This document shows, piece by piece, positions 1-8,201 of a DNA stretch of 64,000 bases. Each line of letters starts with the position of its first letter. The first letter of the stretch is position 1. The position numbers and the translations under genes are program-made. The DNA comes from Ruminococcus sp. GTDB taxonomy: Bacteria; Bacillota; Clostridia; Oscillospirales; Acutalibacteraceae. Location of the stretch: the NCBI GenBank assembly GCA_004555265.1, contig SFIQ01000003.1, forward strand, positions 124,001 through 188,000. The letters are read 5' to 3'. The notes beneath the pieces were generated by a model. That model had not been told where the DNA came from. It was given only the letters and a program-made list of their open reading frames with translations, and searched no databases.

Positions 1-8
1 ATATTTCC

Positions 9-135
9 GCTTGAACTGCGTTAAAAATCTTGCCATACGGCAGTATGGCAAGATTTTGTGCCTTGTTCAAGCAAAAATCTACTCGTTTTAAACTGCTCTG
101 CACCGAAAATGCAGAGAGTACGGATGGATTTTTGC
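9..135. repeat. Cluster of nested intergenic hairpins
   Basis: Positions 9-16 and 65-72 form inverted arms (GCTTGAAC/GTTCAAGC) enclosing a perfect 15-bp stem at 24-38/43-57 with a 4-base loop. The next arms are 71-79/127-135 (GCAAAAATC/GATTTTTGC), enclosing a 7-bp stem at 96-102/110-116. No gene is seen in this stretch. It may be a REP-like element, a terminator array or part of a small RNA from a gene left of the window; the sequence does not decide. Confidence 0.6.
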
Positions 136-199
136 TTTTGAGACGGCAGTCTTAAGACGGGGAAACGCCCGCTGTCTTTTTTGTATTGCCCCGCGCGCA

Positions 200-355
200 T
201 AAATTGGGTTTGTCTATCCAACCGTAGGGGCGGTCGACTCGACCGCCCGTAAATTTTTTGTCATTCTGCGCCGACAGGCGGAGAATCCCGTTTCGCACAT
301 TCTATACTTTGTACGGTTGGAGCTCCTTCGCTTCGTTCAGGATGAAAAATCGGAA
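200..355. repeat. Interspersed intergenic repeat, copy 1
   Basis: The block begins with a phrase around CTATCCAACCGTAGGGGCGG, followed by an inverted CGCCCG, then GTCATTCTG...CCGACAGGCG and CTTCGCTTCGTTCAGGATGA. A closely similar block lies at 52640-52780 and parts recur at 33165-33260 and 31220-31275. It encodes nothing convincing and probably belongs to a dispersed short repeat family of this genome. Confidence 0.75.
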
Positions 356-380
356 GTCGCACAGGGAACGGCATTTCCCG

Positions 381-1979
381 TCATTCAAATTTATCGCAAA
401 TGGCGTGGATTTGGTCGGCGAGGCGTGCCAAATCCTTGTTGGCTCTGCCGCGGCTGCCCGCGATTAACCGTTGCAGTCTTGCCAGCGCGGCGGTCAGGCG
501 GTCATACACCGCGTCGGCGCGCTGTCTGCCCTCGGTTTCCTTGTGAACTTTGATGATTTTTCCTTTGGCAAGGCAAGCCCCGTCCGCCAAATCGTAGCAG
601 TCGCCGCTGTACGGCGCGACCGCATGAAAATGGCAGGTTTCCGCTATGCTTTCTGCAAAGCTGTCGCAAACCGTGTCATTACCGTGATTGACAAACACGG
701 TTTCGGGCGGCGTTTGCAGGTGTTGCAGCCACGAAAGCAGCATATCGCGATCCGCGTGCCCGCTGATGCCCGAAAGCGTCGCAATGCGCGCGTGCACCGC
801 CACCTCCTCGCCAAACAGTTTGACAAACGGCGCACCGTCCAAAAGTTTTCTGCCAATCGTACCCTCGGTTTGATAGCCGACGAACAAAATCGTGCTGTCC
901 GCCCGCCAAAGATTGTGCTTTAAATGGTGGCGAATGCGCCCCGCTTCGCACATGCCCGAAGCGGACAAAATGACCTTTGGGGTTTTGTCAAAGTTAATCA
1001 TTTTGGAGTCATCCGAGGTCACCGACAGTTTTAAGTCGGGGAACTGTATAGGGTTAATGCCGTCTTTGAGCAAGGCAAGTGTTTCATCGTCATAGTATTC
1101 GGTCATACCGCCCGAATAGATATTGGTCGCCTCTACCGCCAAGGGACTGTCTACATACACGGGGAAGCCGTCGTGATTTTGGATTAAATTTTCGGCTTTA
1201 ATGGTGCGCAAAAGATACAACAGTTCCTGCGTTCTGCCGACGGCAAACGAGGGAATAACCACATTGCCGCCGCGGTCAAGCGTTTCCTGTATCACGGCGG
1301 TCAGCTGCGCAACATAATCGGGGCGCTTGCCGTGCAGGCGGTCGCCGTAGGTGGATTCAATCACCACATAATCGGCGGCGGCAGGCGGCACGGGATTGCG
1401 AATGAGCGGGCGGTCCACATTCCCAACGTCCCCCGAAAACAGCACGGTGCGCGTTATATCACCCTCTGTAATTTCGATGGAAATGCTCGCAGAACCCAAC
1501 AAATGCCCCGCATCAATAAAATGCACTTTCAGCCCCGCGAACGGGGAAAAATCTTCCATATAGCCATACGACTCGAACAGCGCCGCGGTCTTTTCGGCGT
1601 CCGCCACAGTGTATAGCGGCGCATACAGGGCATCACCCGACCGCTTCGCCTTGCGGTTGCGCCATTCGGCTTCAAACTCTTGAATATGCGCCGAGTCGCG
1701 CAGCATAATGCCGCAGAGTTTCGCCGTCGCGCCCGTCGCGTAAATCGGCCCTTCGTAGCCCGCCGCCACCAACGCGGGGAGTTTTCCCGAATGGTCAATA
1801 TGCGCGTGCGTAACGAATACCGCGTCAATTTCACCCGGGGCAACGGGCAATTCGCAGTTTTCGTAAATATCCGCGCCCTGTTCCAGCCCGCAGTCCACCA
1901 AAATACGCTTGCCGCAGGCTTCCAAAAGCGAGCACGAGCCCGTGACTTCGTGCGCCGCGCCTAAAAATGTCAGTTTCAT
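381..1979 (-). CDS. Beta-CASP metallo-beta-lactamase-fold hydrolase (RNase J/CPSF-like)
   Basis: This is a 532-residue cytoplasmic hydrolase. The N-terminal metallo-beta-lactamase domain carries the zinc motif THAHIDH near residue 60, further ligands in DAGHLLGS and FSGDVG, then a beta-CASP insert and a C-terminal RNA-metabolising MBL segment with SASGMCEAGR and SGHADRD. This order is typical of the YSH1/CPSF73-like family of RNases. The ATG at 1979 is preferred because AGAGGG lies 8 bases upstream; the in-frame GTG nine bases earlier sits inside that site. The last part of the protein is a charged helix. The substrate is not shown by the sequence; RNA is the family expectation. Confidence 0.88.
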   Translation of the reverse strand: MKLTFLGAAHEVTGSCSLLEACGKRILVDCGLEQGADIYENCELPVAPGEIDAVFVTHAHIDHSGKLPALVAAGYEGPIYATGATAKLCGIMLRDSAHIQEFEAEWRNRKAKRSGDALYAPLYTVADAEKTAALFESYGYMEDFSPFAGLKVHFIDAGHLLGSASISIEITEGDITRTVLFSGDVGNVDRPLIRNPVPPAAADYVVIESTYGDRLHGKRPDYVAQLTAVIQETLDRGGNVVIPSFAVGRTQELLYLLRTIKAENLIQNHDGFPVYVDSPLAVEATNIYSGGMTEYYDDETLALLKDGINPIQFPDLKLSVTSDDSKMINFDKTPKVILSASGMCEAGRIRHHLKHNLWRADSTILFVGYQTEGTIGRKLLDGAPFVKLFGEEVAVHARIATLSGISGHADRDMLLSWLQHLQTPPETVFVNHGNDTVCDSFAESIAETCHFHAVAPYSGDCYDLADGACLAKGKIIKVHKETEGRQRADAVYDRLTAALARLQRLIAGSRGRANKDLARLADQIHAICDKFE

Positions 1980-2087
1980 ACTATGCACCCTCTTTTCGGT
2001 ACTTCCATTGTAGCACGAAACCGAGAAAACGGCACAAAAAGAAAGTGCATTTAAAAAATTTTGTGGCTGTGCACAAGAAACGGCAGA

Positions 2088-2999
2088 TTACATACAGCAA
2101 TCTGCCGAAAGCGCGTCCAATACAGCTTCTAAATTTTCGTCGGAATATTCGATTTCCGTTGCATACTGCCGCACAAGGTCTATGGCGAGGTCAAAATCAA
2201 ACCCTGCGTGTTCTTTCGCGCACGCGCGGTACAGCGCCCACAGAAACTGCACCCCATGCACACACAAAGCGATGCGTCCCGACAAATTGCCGTCATCGAG
2301 TGCCCCCGCAAGATGCCGATACAAAAAACAGCAAAGCAGATTTTCAAAAAACGGTGCGCATTCTTTTGCGAACGGTGCGGCAAATGCGTCGGGCGGTAAG
2401 GTGCAAAGGGTTTCGAGCACCGTATCCCAACCGTGGTCAAGGCGTTCCAATGCAGCGTAGAACGCCGCCCAAGCGGCGGGGCTTTTTTGCGGCAAATGCG
2501 CACCGCATTTGTCGAGTACAGCTTGCAGTCGCTGTGTCAGCGGTACAAGGCGGTCTTGCGCCGATAGAAATACCCGTTCACGAAATGCAAAAAATGCGGC
2601 TTCATCGGGGGTGGGGGTATCCGCCGCCCCGTCATCGGCGCGTATAGACAGCGAAAACGGCGCGTCCGTGCACAACAGCAACCGTGCCGCCGTTTCACAG
2701 CAAAGCCCCAAACCGATTTCCGTGCGGTCGGAAAAGAAATTCCGAAACCGCGGGTGGTCGCGGCAGATTTGGCAAAGAGCAGTTTCGCCGAGCGTCAAAT
2801 AAAGGTCGCACAGATTTCGGCGGTTTAAAAACGGACAGCGCCCGTGCTCGTCCGGTCGAAACGATGCGCAACCGTCGGTGATTTCGATGTTTTGCCGTAG
2901 GGTTTCGCCGATTGTACCCGTCTGCGCACGGTAAAGTGCAAGCGTGTCTTCGTCAATATCAATTTCCCAGCCGATACAGCAGTTGTGTCGGCATTTCAT
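2088..2999 (-). CDS. FliB-like (flagellin lysine-N-methylase family) cysteine-rich protein
   Basis: The 303-residue product has the cysteine pattern of the FliB family: CCIGWEIDID at the N terminus, CPFL and CDLY near residue 60, then CQICRDHPRF and CCE. In Clostridia this family is common even without flagellar genes, so methylation of flagellin is only a family label; no flagellar gene is in the window. The N terminus is shorter than usual for the family, and the first ATG sits one codon after the TAA of the upstream gene in the same reading frame. No strong ribosome binding site is seen, so translation may depend on coupling to the upstream gene. Confidence 0.7.
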   Translation of the reverse strand: MKCRHNCCIGWEIDIDEDTLALYRAQTGTIGETLRQNIEITDGCASFRPDEHGRCPFLNRRNLCDLYLTLGETALCQICRDHPRFRNFFSDRTEIGLGLCCETAARLLLCTDAPFSLSIRADDGAADTPTPDEAAFFAFRERVFLSAQDRLVPLTQRLQAVLDKCGAHLPQKSPAAWAAFYAALERLDHGWDTVLETLCTLPPDAFAAPFAKECAPFFENLLCCFLYRHLAGALDDGNLSGRIALCVHGVQFLWALYRACAKEHAGFDFDLAIDLVRQYATEIEYSDENLEAVLDALSADCCM

Positions 3000-3002
3000 G
3001 GC

Positions 3003-5030
3003 TTATTCTTCATATACACAGCAGTTTCCGACGGCTTTGAAAATTCTTTCAAAGCCCTTATCATAGACAAAAAGGGAATATTGATCCTCTTCGGTATCCA
3101 AATAATTGAAAACCGCCGTTTCAATTTTATCGCGTTCCGTTTCATCGGTATTATCTGCATAGCGCAGAATATAGGCGTATGTATAGGCGCTGTCGCTGAT
3201 TTCTTTGCGCACCAAATAGATTTTTTCCAACGCTTCGCCGCCGAGCGCCGCAATATACGCAATTTGTGCACGGCGGGAATCCGTAAGCTCCACCAGGTGC
3301 AAATTGTCTTTCGCGCGCAGCTCGCTGATTGCTTCGCGCTCTTGTGTGTGATGCAAAAAGGCATCAACCTGTTTGCGGTATTCCTGCAATTCCTGTTTCA
3401 TACCCATTCGCGCATAAAACGGTCCAAGTAAATCAAAACCGGTTTGCGCATAATTTTGATTTGCGGCGATTGCTTTTTGAATGTATTGGGCACCGCGTTT
3501 GTCATAGTGCAACAGTAAAATACCGCCGAGTGCAAAATAAGCGTGAGCCGCCTCGGTTTCGTTTTTTGCGCGAGAAATAACTGATTCGCAAATTTCCTGC
3601 ATTTCGTCAAAGCGGTTTAATTGCATATATGCCTCTATAATCGGGCGGGATTCCTCCGCGGAAAGTTCTTTTTTCTCTTGTTCATACGCCTGTACTGTGG
3701 CAAGCGGGTCGAGGTATTCTTCCTTGCGCATTTCCGCGTATTCGTCCTTGTTTAAAGCATACAGCGTATCGTCTGTCTTTTTCGCCGCTTTTAGCACCTC
3801 TTTAAAGTAGAGAGTATTCTCTTCCGGCAAAGCAACGGAAAATTGCGGCTTGCCAAGCGCTTCCCAACGCTGACGGAAGGTGGGGTGGGTGGAAAGGCGC
3901 GGCGGCAATTCCTGAAACAAGAGGGTTAGCCAGAAATCCTTCCGTTTTTCAATCGCACCGCGGAACTGCATACAGTCTTTCGTGCAGGCATCTGTCGGAG
4001 CCTGTGGATTTTCAAAAAACGGCTGTGGATATAAGATGTTTTTTTCAAATAAATACAGCTCATACATTGCGATTTTGGCAAGTCCGGAAGAGCCCGAAAA
4101 TGCGTCGCCTGTTTTTTCAATCTGCGCGTCTGCTTGTTCTTCATGTAAAACGGAGGATGCCGTATCGAATATGAACAATTCCGTGTTGAATACTGCCGAC
4201 GGCAATGCGAACAACAGCATATTTGCAAATCCGTGAGTGGAAGCGCCGCTCATTTCCAATATATCAGAGAGGATTTGTGCACTGCGTTTTGCGCGAATGT
4301 GTTCGTCCTGCATATCGGCGAATTCGTGCAAAAACACTTGGTATAATTCTTCCTCGGTTAAAACCGCGAGCAACGGCACGCCGAGCTCTACGGAAAATAT
4401 TTTGCCAAACCGCTGAATCCCCGCGTTGCAGTCATCGGTTAAGAAGAAGCGAATATCGCCGTGCACACCTACGGCATCTGCCGCACGGTGCGCAACAGCA
4501 TACAACAGCGGAAAATCTCTTTCGCTTTCATATTCCGAAAAATCCGGCTTTGCTGTCAGTACGCCTATCAAAACATATATAAGGTCGGCTTGTATGTACA
4601 TGGAGCAAAACATCAGCGCAATGCGACTGCTTTCAAAAGAAAAATCAGAGGCGCCATAGAAAAAAGGAACTGCCAAAGTTAAAATTGCGATGAACACAAT
4701 ATAAATGATGACAGCGTTTTTTAACCGTAAAAGCGCTTTTTCGGCACGGTCAAAGGCTTCGCGCAGTTTTTTCGTATTGGAAAGAATGTATTGTAAAAGT
4801 TCATCCTCTGCCATACCGTCAAAACGGTGGCGGTATAACGCTTTGCCGACCGTGCTTATCAGCATACAGCCGCCGAGCAGACCTAACGCTATGCCGAGAA
4901 AAACGCGCCCGTGGGGAAAACTTTTGTAAAGCGCAACATACAAACCTGCGCCGTACAAAGCAAGGTTAAGCACAAATGCTACGGCGTACGGAATTACGGC
5001 AACCGCTGTGTTTTTTATTTTTTCTTTCAT
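3003..5030 (-). CDS. M48-like membrane protein with a degenerate zinc motif and TPR-like C terminus
   Basis: This 675-residue protein has two N-terminal hydrophobic segments (about 10-60), two more near 105-160, and then an M48 peptidase-like region. The place of the HEXXH zinc site, around residue 235, reads HEFAD, so the second histidine is Asp; a later HEEQAD resembles the third-ligand helix. The C-terminal third is helical and TPR-like, with phrases about AYFALGGILLLHYDKRG. A single base (CAT to GAT) would explain the missing ligand. It is likely a non-catalytic or altered M48 homologue of unknown role. A consensus promoter precedes it, and the FliB-like gene follows after one codon. Confidence 0.65.
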   Translation of the reverse strand: MKEKIKNTAVAVIPYAVAFVLNLALYGAGLYVALYKSFPHGRVFLGIALGLLGGCMLISTVGKALYRHRFDGMAEDELLQYILSNTKKLREAFDRAEKALLRLKNAVIIYIVFIAILTLAVPFFYGASDFSFESSRIALMFCSMYIQADLIYVLIGVLTAKPDFSEYESERDFPLLYAVAHRAADAVGVHGDIRFFLTDDCNAGIQRFGKIFSVELGVPLLAVLTEEELYQVFLHEFADMQDEHIRAKRSAQILSDILEMSGASTHGFANMLLFALPSAVFNTELFIFDTASSVLHEEQADAQIEKTGDAFSGSSGLAKIAMYELYLFEKNILYPQPFFENPQAPTDACTKDCMQFRGAIEKRKDFWLTLLFQELPPRLSTHPTFRQRWEALGKPQFSVALPEENTLYFKEVLKAAKKTDDTLYALNKDEYAEMRKEEYLDPLATVQAYEQEKKELSAEESRPIIEAYMQLNRFDEMQEICESVISRAKNETEAAHAYFALGGILLLHYDKRGAQYIQKAIAANQNYAQTGFDLLGPFYARMGMKQELQEYRKQVDAFLHHTQEREAISELRAKDNLHLVELTDSRRAQIAYIAALGGEALEKIYLVRKEISDSAYTYAYILRYADNTDETERDKIETAVFNYLDTEEDQYSLFVYDKGFERIFKAVGNCCVYEE

Positions 5031-5066
5031 TCAGAAACTCCTCATACCTTTTTTCTGTTCAAACTG

Positions 5067-5095
5067 ATTGTATCAAAAGGAAAATCGGATGTCAA
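5067..5095 (-). promoter_or_regulatory. Sigma-A promoter of the M48-like gene
   Basis: Read on the minus strand: TTGACA (5090-5095), a 17-base spacer, TACAAT (5067-5072). It lies about 37 bases before the ATG at 5030. Confidence 0.8.
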
Positions 5096-5227
5096 TAAAA
5101 TGGCTATTTTAGATAGACTGTTTGTTTTTCGAATCGGCATTTTTTTATTTTTCTCGGAATTTTGATATTCTTTATGGAAATAATTCGGTACAATGAAGCC
5201 AAGAACAAAGCAAAGGGTGGGTAAAAT

Positions 5228-6406
5228 ATGTCTTTTTTATTGGTGGTTATCTATATTGTCTTTATTTCGTTGGGCCTGCCCGACTCGCTGTTCGGCGTGG
5301 CGTGGCCCGTGGTGCACACGGAATTCGGCGTGGCAGAGAGTTTTGCCTCGTTTTACAGCATTATTACGGGCGTGTGCACGGGCGGCGTGAGTTTTCTTGC
5401 GGGCAAGGTATTGCGGCGGTTCGGCACGGCAAAGGTGACGCTCGTTTCCATATTGTTGACCGCCGTGGGGCTGCTCGGCATCAGTTTTGCGCCCAATCTT
5501 CTTGTGATGATGCTATTTTCGGTGATTTTGGGCTACGGCGCGGGGATTATCGACACAGGCGTAAACAACTTTGTATCGCTCCATTTTAAGGCGCGGCATA
5601 TGAATTGGCTCCATTGCTTTTGGGGCGTGGGCGTCACCGTAAGCCCCATGATTATGTCTGCGTTTTTGGCAGGCGAAACGGGCGCGTGGCGAAACGGCTA
5701 CCGTGTGGTGGCGGCCATGCAGCTTTGTATTGCGCTGATTGTCGCATGTTCTTTGCGCAAATGGATACGCGTTGAAAAAGCAGGTGCACCCGATGCGGAA
5801 AATGCGCCGAAAACCGCTGCGCCGCAGGAAAAATCGTTTCTGTCCTTACTGCGCACAAAAGGCGTGCTTGTGAGCATTCTCTCCTTGGGGCTTTACTGCA
5901 GTATGGAGTTTTTAATCGGCACTTGGGGCGCGACCTATCTTGTCAATGCGGCGGCACTTTCGCCCGATACGGCGGCAAAGTGGATTTCTCTGTATTTCGG
6001 CGGGATTATGCTCGGACGGCTTGTTTCGGGCTTTTTATCCGTTAAACTGAAAGATAACACCTTGATTTTTCTCGGTATTTTCGTGTCGCTTTTGGGGATT
6101 GCGCTGTTGGTACTGCCCCTCGGCACAGTATCGCTTTACGGGCTTTTACTCATCGGGTTCGGCTTCGGCCCGATATTCCCGAGCGTGATTCACGCCGTGC
6201 CCGCGCGCTTCGGCAAAGACTATTCGGCGGATATTACAGGCTACCATATGGGCGGCGCGTATGCCGTCGGCTTTTCGGTGCAGTTGGCATTCGGGTTTAT
6301 CGCGTCGGCAACCACCTTTCAAATTACACCGTTTGTCCTATTGGGGCTTTGCCTGTGCTTGCTGTTTGCACACGCCGCGGCGGTACGCAAAACGGCGGAA
6401 AAATAA
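5228..6406 (+). CDS. MFS transporter, probably sugar-linked
   Basis: The 392-residue protein is almost entirely hydrophobic, with about 12 membrane segments and a hydrophilic central loop near residues 180-205. The early LGLPDSLFGVAWP and the VLGYGAGIIDTGVN segment match the major facilitator superfamily, in the branch that includes fucose/hexose permeases. A ribosome binding site AAAGGGTGG precedes the ATG by seven bases. It is followed after 101 bases by an alpha-galactosidase gene on the same strand, so uptake of a galactoside or its product is a reasonable guess; substrate specificity cannot be read from the sequence. Confidence 0.85.
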   Translation: MSFLLVVIYIVFISLGLPDSLFGVAWPVVHTEFGVAESFASFYSIITGVCTGGVSFLAGKVLRRFGTAKVTLVSILLTAVGLLGISFAPNLLVMMLFSVILGYGAGIIDTGVNNFVSLHFKARHMNWLHCFWGVGVTVSPMIMSAFLAGETGAWRNGYRVVAAMQLCIALIVACSLRKWIRVEKAGAPDAENAPKTAAPQEKSFLSLLRTKGVLVSILSLGLYCSMEFLIGTWGATYLVNAAALSPDTAAKWISLYFGGIMLGRLVSGFLSVKLKDNTLIFLGIFVSLLGIALLVLPLGTVSLYGLLLIGFGFGPIFPSVIHAVPARFGKDYSADITGYHMGGAYAVGFSVQLAFGFIASATTFQITPFVLLGLCLCLLFAHAAAVRKTAEK

Positions 6407-6507
6407 AAGCATTTTCATCCGACAAAATCCCTATGGTAATTTTGCGGCAAATTTGGTATGATAGTTTCAACGGCGAATTTTCCCATTTTTATTTTGGAGG
6501 ACAGAAT

Positions 6508-8184
6508 ATGTTTACTTTACAATCGGCATTTCGGAAAAACGGTACTTTATGCGAAACCACGCAATTCGACAATGACGGCTTTACGCTCGCCCTTACCCAA
6601 ACCGACGGGGAAATTTGCGCGGTGCTGACTGCCAAAACAGATTTGGATTTTTCGTCCCTTTCCCTGTCCTGCCCGATGGATTTTGCGGCAGACGATTTAT
6701 TTTTTGCCAACGGCTACCAATCGTGGACGACCTCGCGCGAATACGGCAAAACGGACACCGCCCCTACGGTGACGCGCTTTGCGCACATTTCGCGCCTGAC
6801 CACGGATTTAGCCGCTATCTCGGGCGATTATCTCTTTGCGCCCGCAAGCGGCAAAGGCGTATTTCATTCGTACACCTATTGCTATTTTCGGAAACGCGAC
6901 AGCCGCGAAATCACGCTGTACGGCTCGAAAAGCGAACGGCAGGGCTTTACGGTGTTTGTTGCCGATATGCAAAACGGCGTGTTTACAGTAAGAAAAGACA
7001 TTGAGGGCTTGCATCTTAAAAGCGGGCAGGTATACGAGGTATTTCGTATTGCCGAAATTTCCGGCGAATTTGACAGCGTGTTTGACCGCTATTTCTTCGA
7101 CTTTATTGGCGTGCAAAAGCCCGATATTCCGCGGCTTACCGGCTACACCTCGTGGTACAATTATTTTCAAAAAATCGACGAGCACATCATTTTGCGCGAT
7201 TTGGCGGGACTGGACTGTGCCAAAGACGCAGTAAACATTTTTCAGGTAGACGACGGGTACGAGTCCGCCGTTGGGGATTGGCTTACACCCGACTCCAAAA
7301 AATTTCCGCACGGTATGGGGTATATTGCCGAGAAAATCCACGAAAAAGGCTACAAGGCGGGGTTGTGGCTCGCGCCCTTTAACGCCCAGCGCAGTTCGCG
7401 GATTTTAAAAGAGCACCCCGATTGGGTAATCCGCGACAACCGCAACGGCAAGCCGTTGCTCGGCTGTGTCGGTTGGGGCGGCGCGTATACTTTTGACATT
7501 TACAACGCAGAATTCCGTGCCCATTTAAAGAACGTGTTTGACACGGTACTTCTTGATTGGGGCTTTGATTTGGTCAAACTCGATTTCCTGTACAGCCAAT
7601 GTATGCAGCCGCGCGCGGGCAAAACCCGCGGCGAGATTATGTGCGACGCAGTGGATTTACTGCGTGAACTGTGTTATGACAAGCGCATTCTCGGCTGCGG
7701 TGTGCCGCTCGGCGCTTGCATGGGTATTTTTGACGCGTGCCGTATCGGCTGTGATGCAAACAAGGTGTTTAAACCGCAAATTCCCAACAAACTCGGCGTC
7801 AATCCCGAAATCCCCTCGTCGCAAAACGCCATCAACAACACGATTTTCCGCAATCATTTGGACGGCCGAGCGTTTGCCTGTGACCCCGATGTATTCTTTT
7901 TGCGCGACAACAATTTAAAATACACCTTACAGCAAAAATTATTGCTCGGCAAGGTCAATGCCGTTTGCGGCAATGTGCTGTTTGTTTCGGACAATGCGGG
8001 CGACTATGACGCGAAGACCGTTGGATATTTGAAAGACTTTTTCGCGGACAAAAAGTACAAGGTGCTTTCGGTACAGTACGAGGACGGCGAACGCATTCGC
8101 CTGCGTTTTTCGGAAAACAGCGCAGAAAAGGAACTGTATTTTAACATTTTGACCGGCGACGGCAATGTTTCGGAATGTTTATAA
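6508..8184 (+). CDS. Alpha-galactosidase, GH36 family
   Basis: A 558-residue cytoplasmic glycosidase that should release terminal alpha-galactose from oligosaccharides. After an N-terminal beta-sandwich region, the TIM barrel shows FQVDDGYESAVGDW, GYKAGLWLAPF, the nucleophile motif KLDFLY (Asp359) and the acid/base motif GCDANK (Asp416), all classic for GH36. There is no signal peptide. The ATG at 6508 is chosen because GGAGG lies seven bases upstream; the longer open frame back to 6349 overlaps the MFS gene and lacks a site. It probably forms a small utilisation unit with the MFS transporter. Confidence 0.9.
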   Translation: MFTLQSAFRKNGTLCETTQFDNDGFTLALTQTDGEICAVLTAKTDLDFSSLSLSCPMDFAADDLFFANGYQSWTTSREYGKTDTAPTVTRFAHISRLTTDLAAISGDYLFAPASGKGVFHSYTYCYFRKRDSREITLYGSKSERQGFTVFVADMQNGVFTVRKDIEGLHLKSGQVYEVFRIAEISGEFDSVFDRYFFDFIGVQKPDIPRLTGYTSWYNYFQKIDEHIILRDLAGLDCAKDAVNIFQVDDGYESAVGDWLTPDSKKFPHGMGYIAEKIHEKGYKAGLWLAPFNAQRSSRILKEHPDWVIRDNRNGKPLLGCVGWGGAYTFDIYNAEFRAHLKNVFDTVLLDWGFDLVKLDFLYSQCMQPRAGKTRGEIMCDAVDLLRELCYDKRILGCGVPLGACMGIFDACRIGCDANKVFKPQIPNKLGVNPEIPSSQNAINNTIFRNHLDGRAFACDPDVFFLRDNNLKYTLQQKLLLGKVNAVCGNVLFVSDNAGDYDAKTVGYLKDFFADKKYKVLSVQYEDGERIRLRFSENSAEKELYFNILTGDGNVSECL

Positions 8185-8201
8185 ACAAGTAGGAGAACAA
8201 A

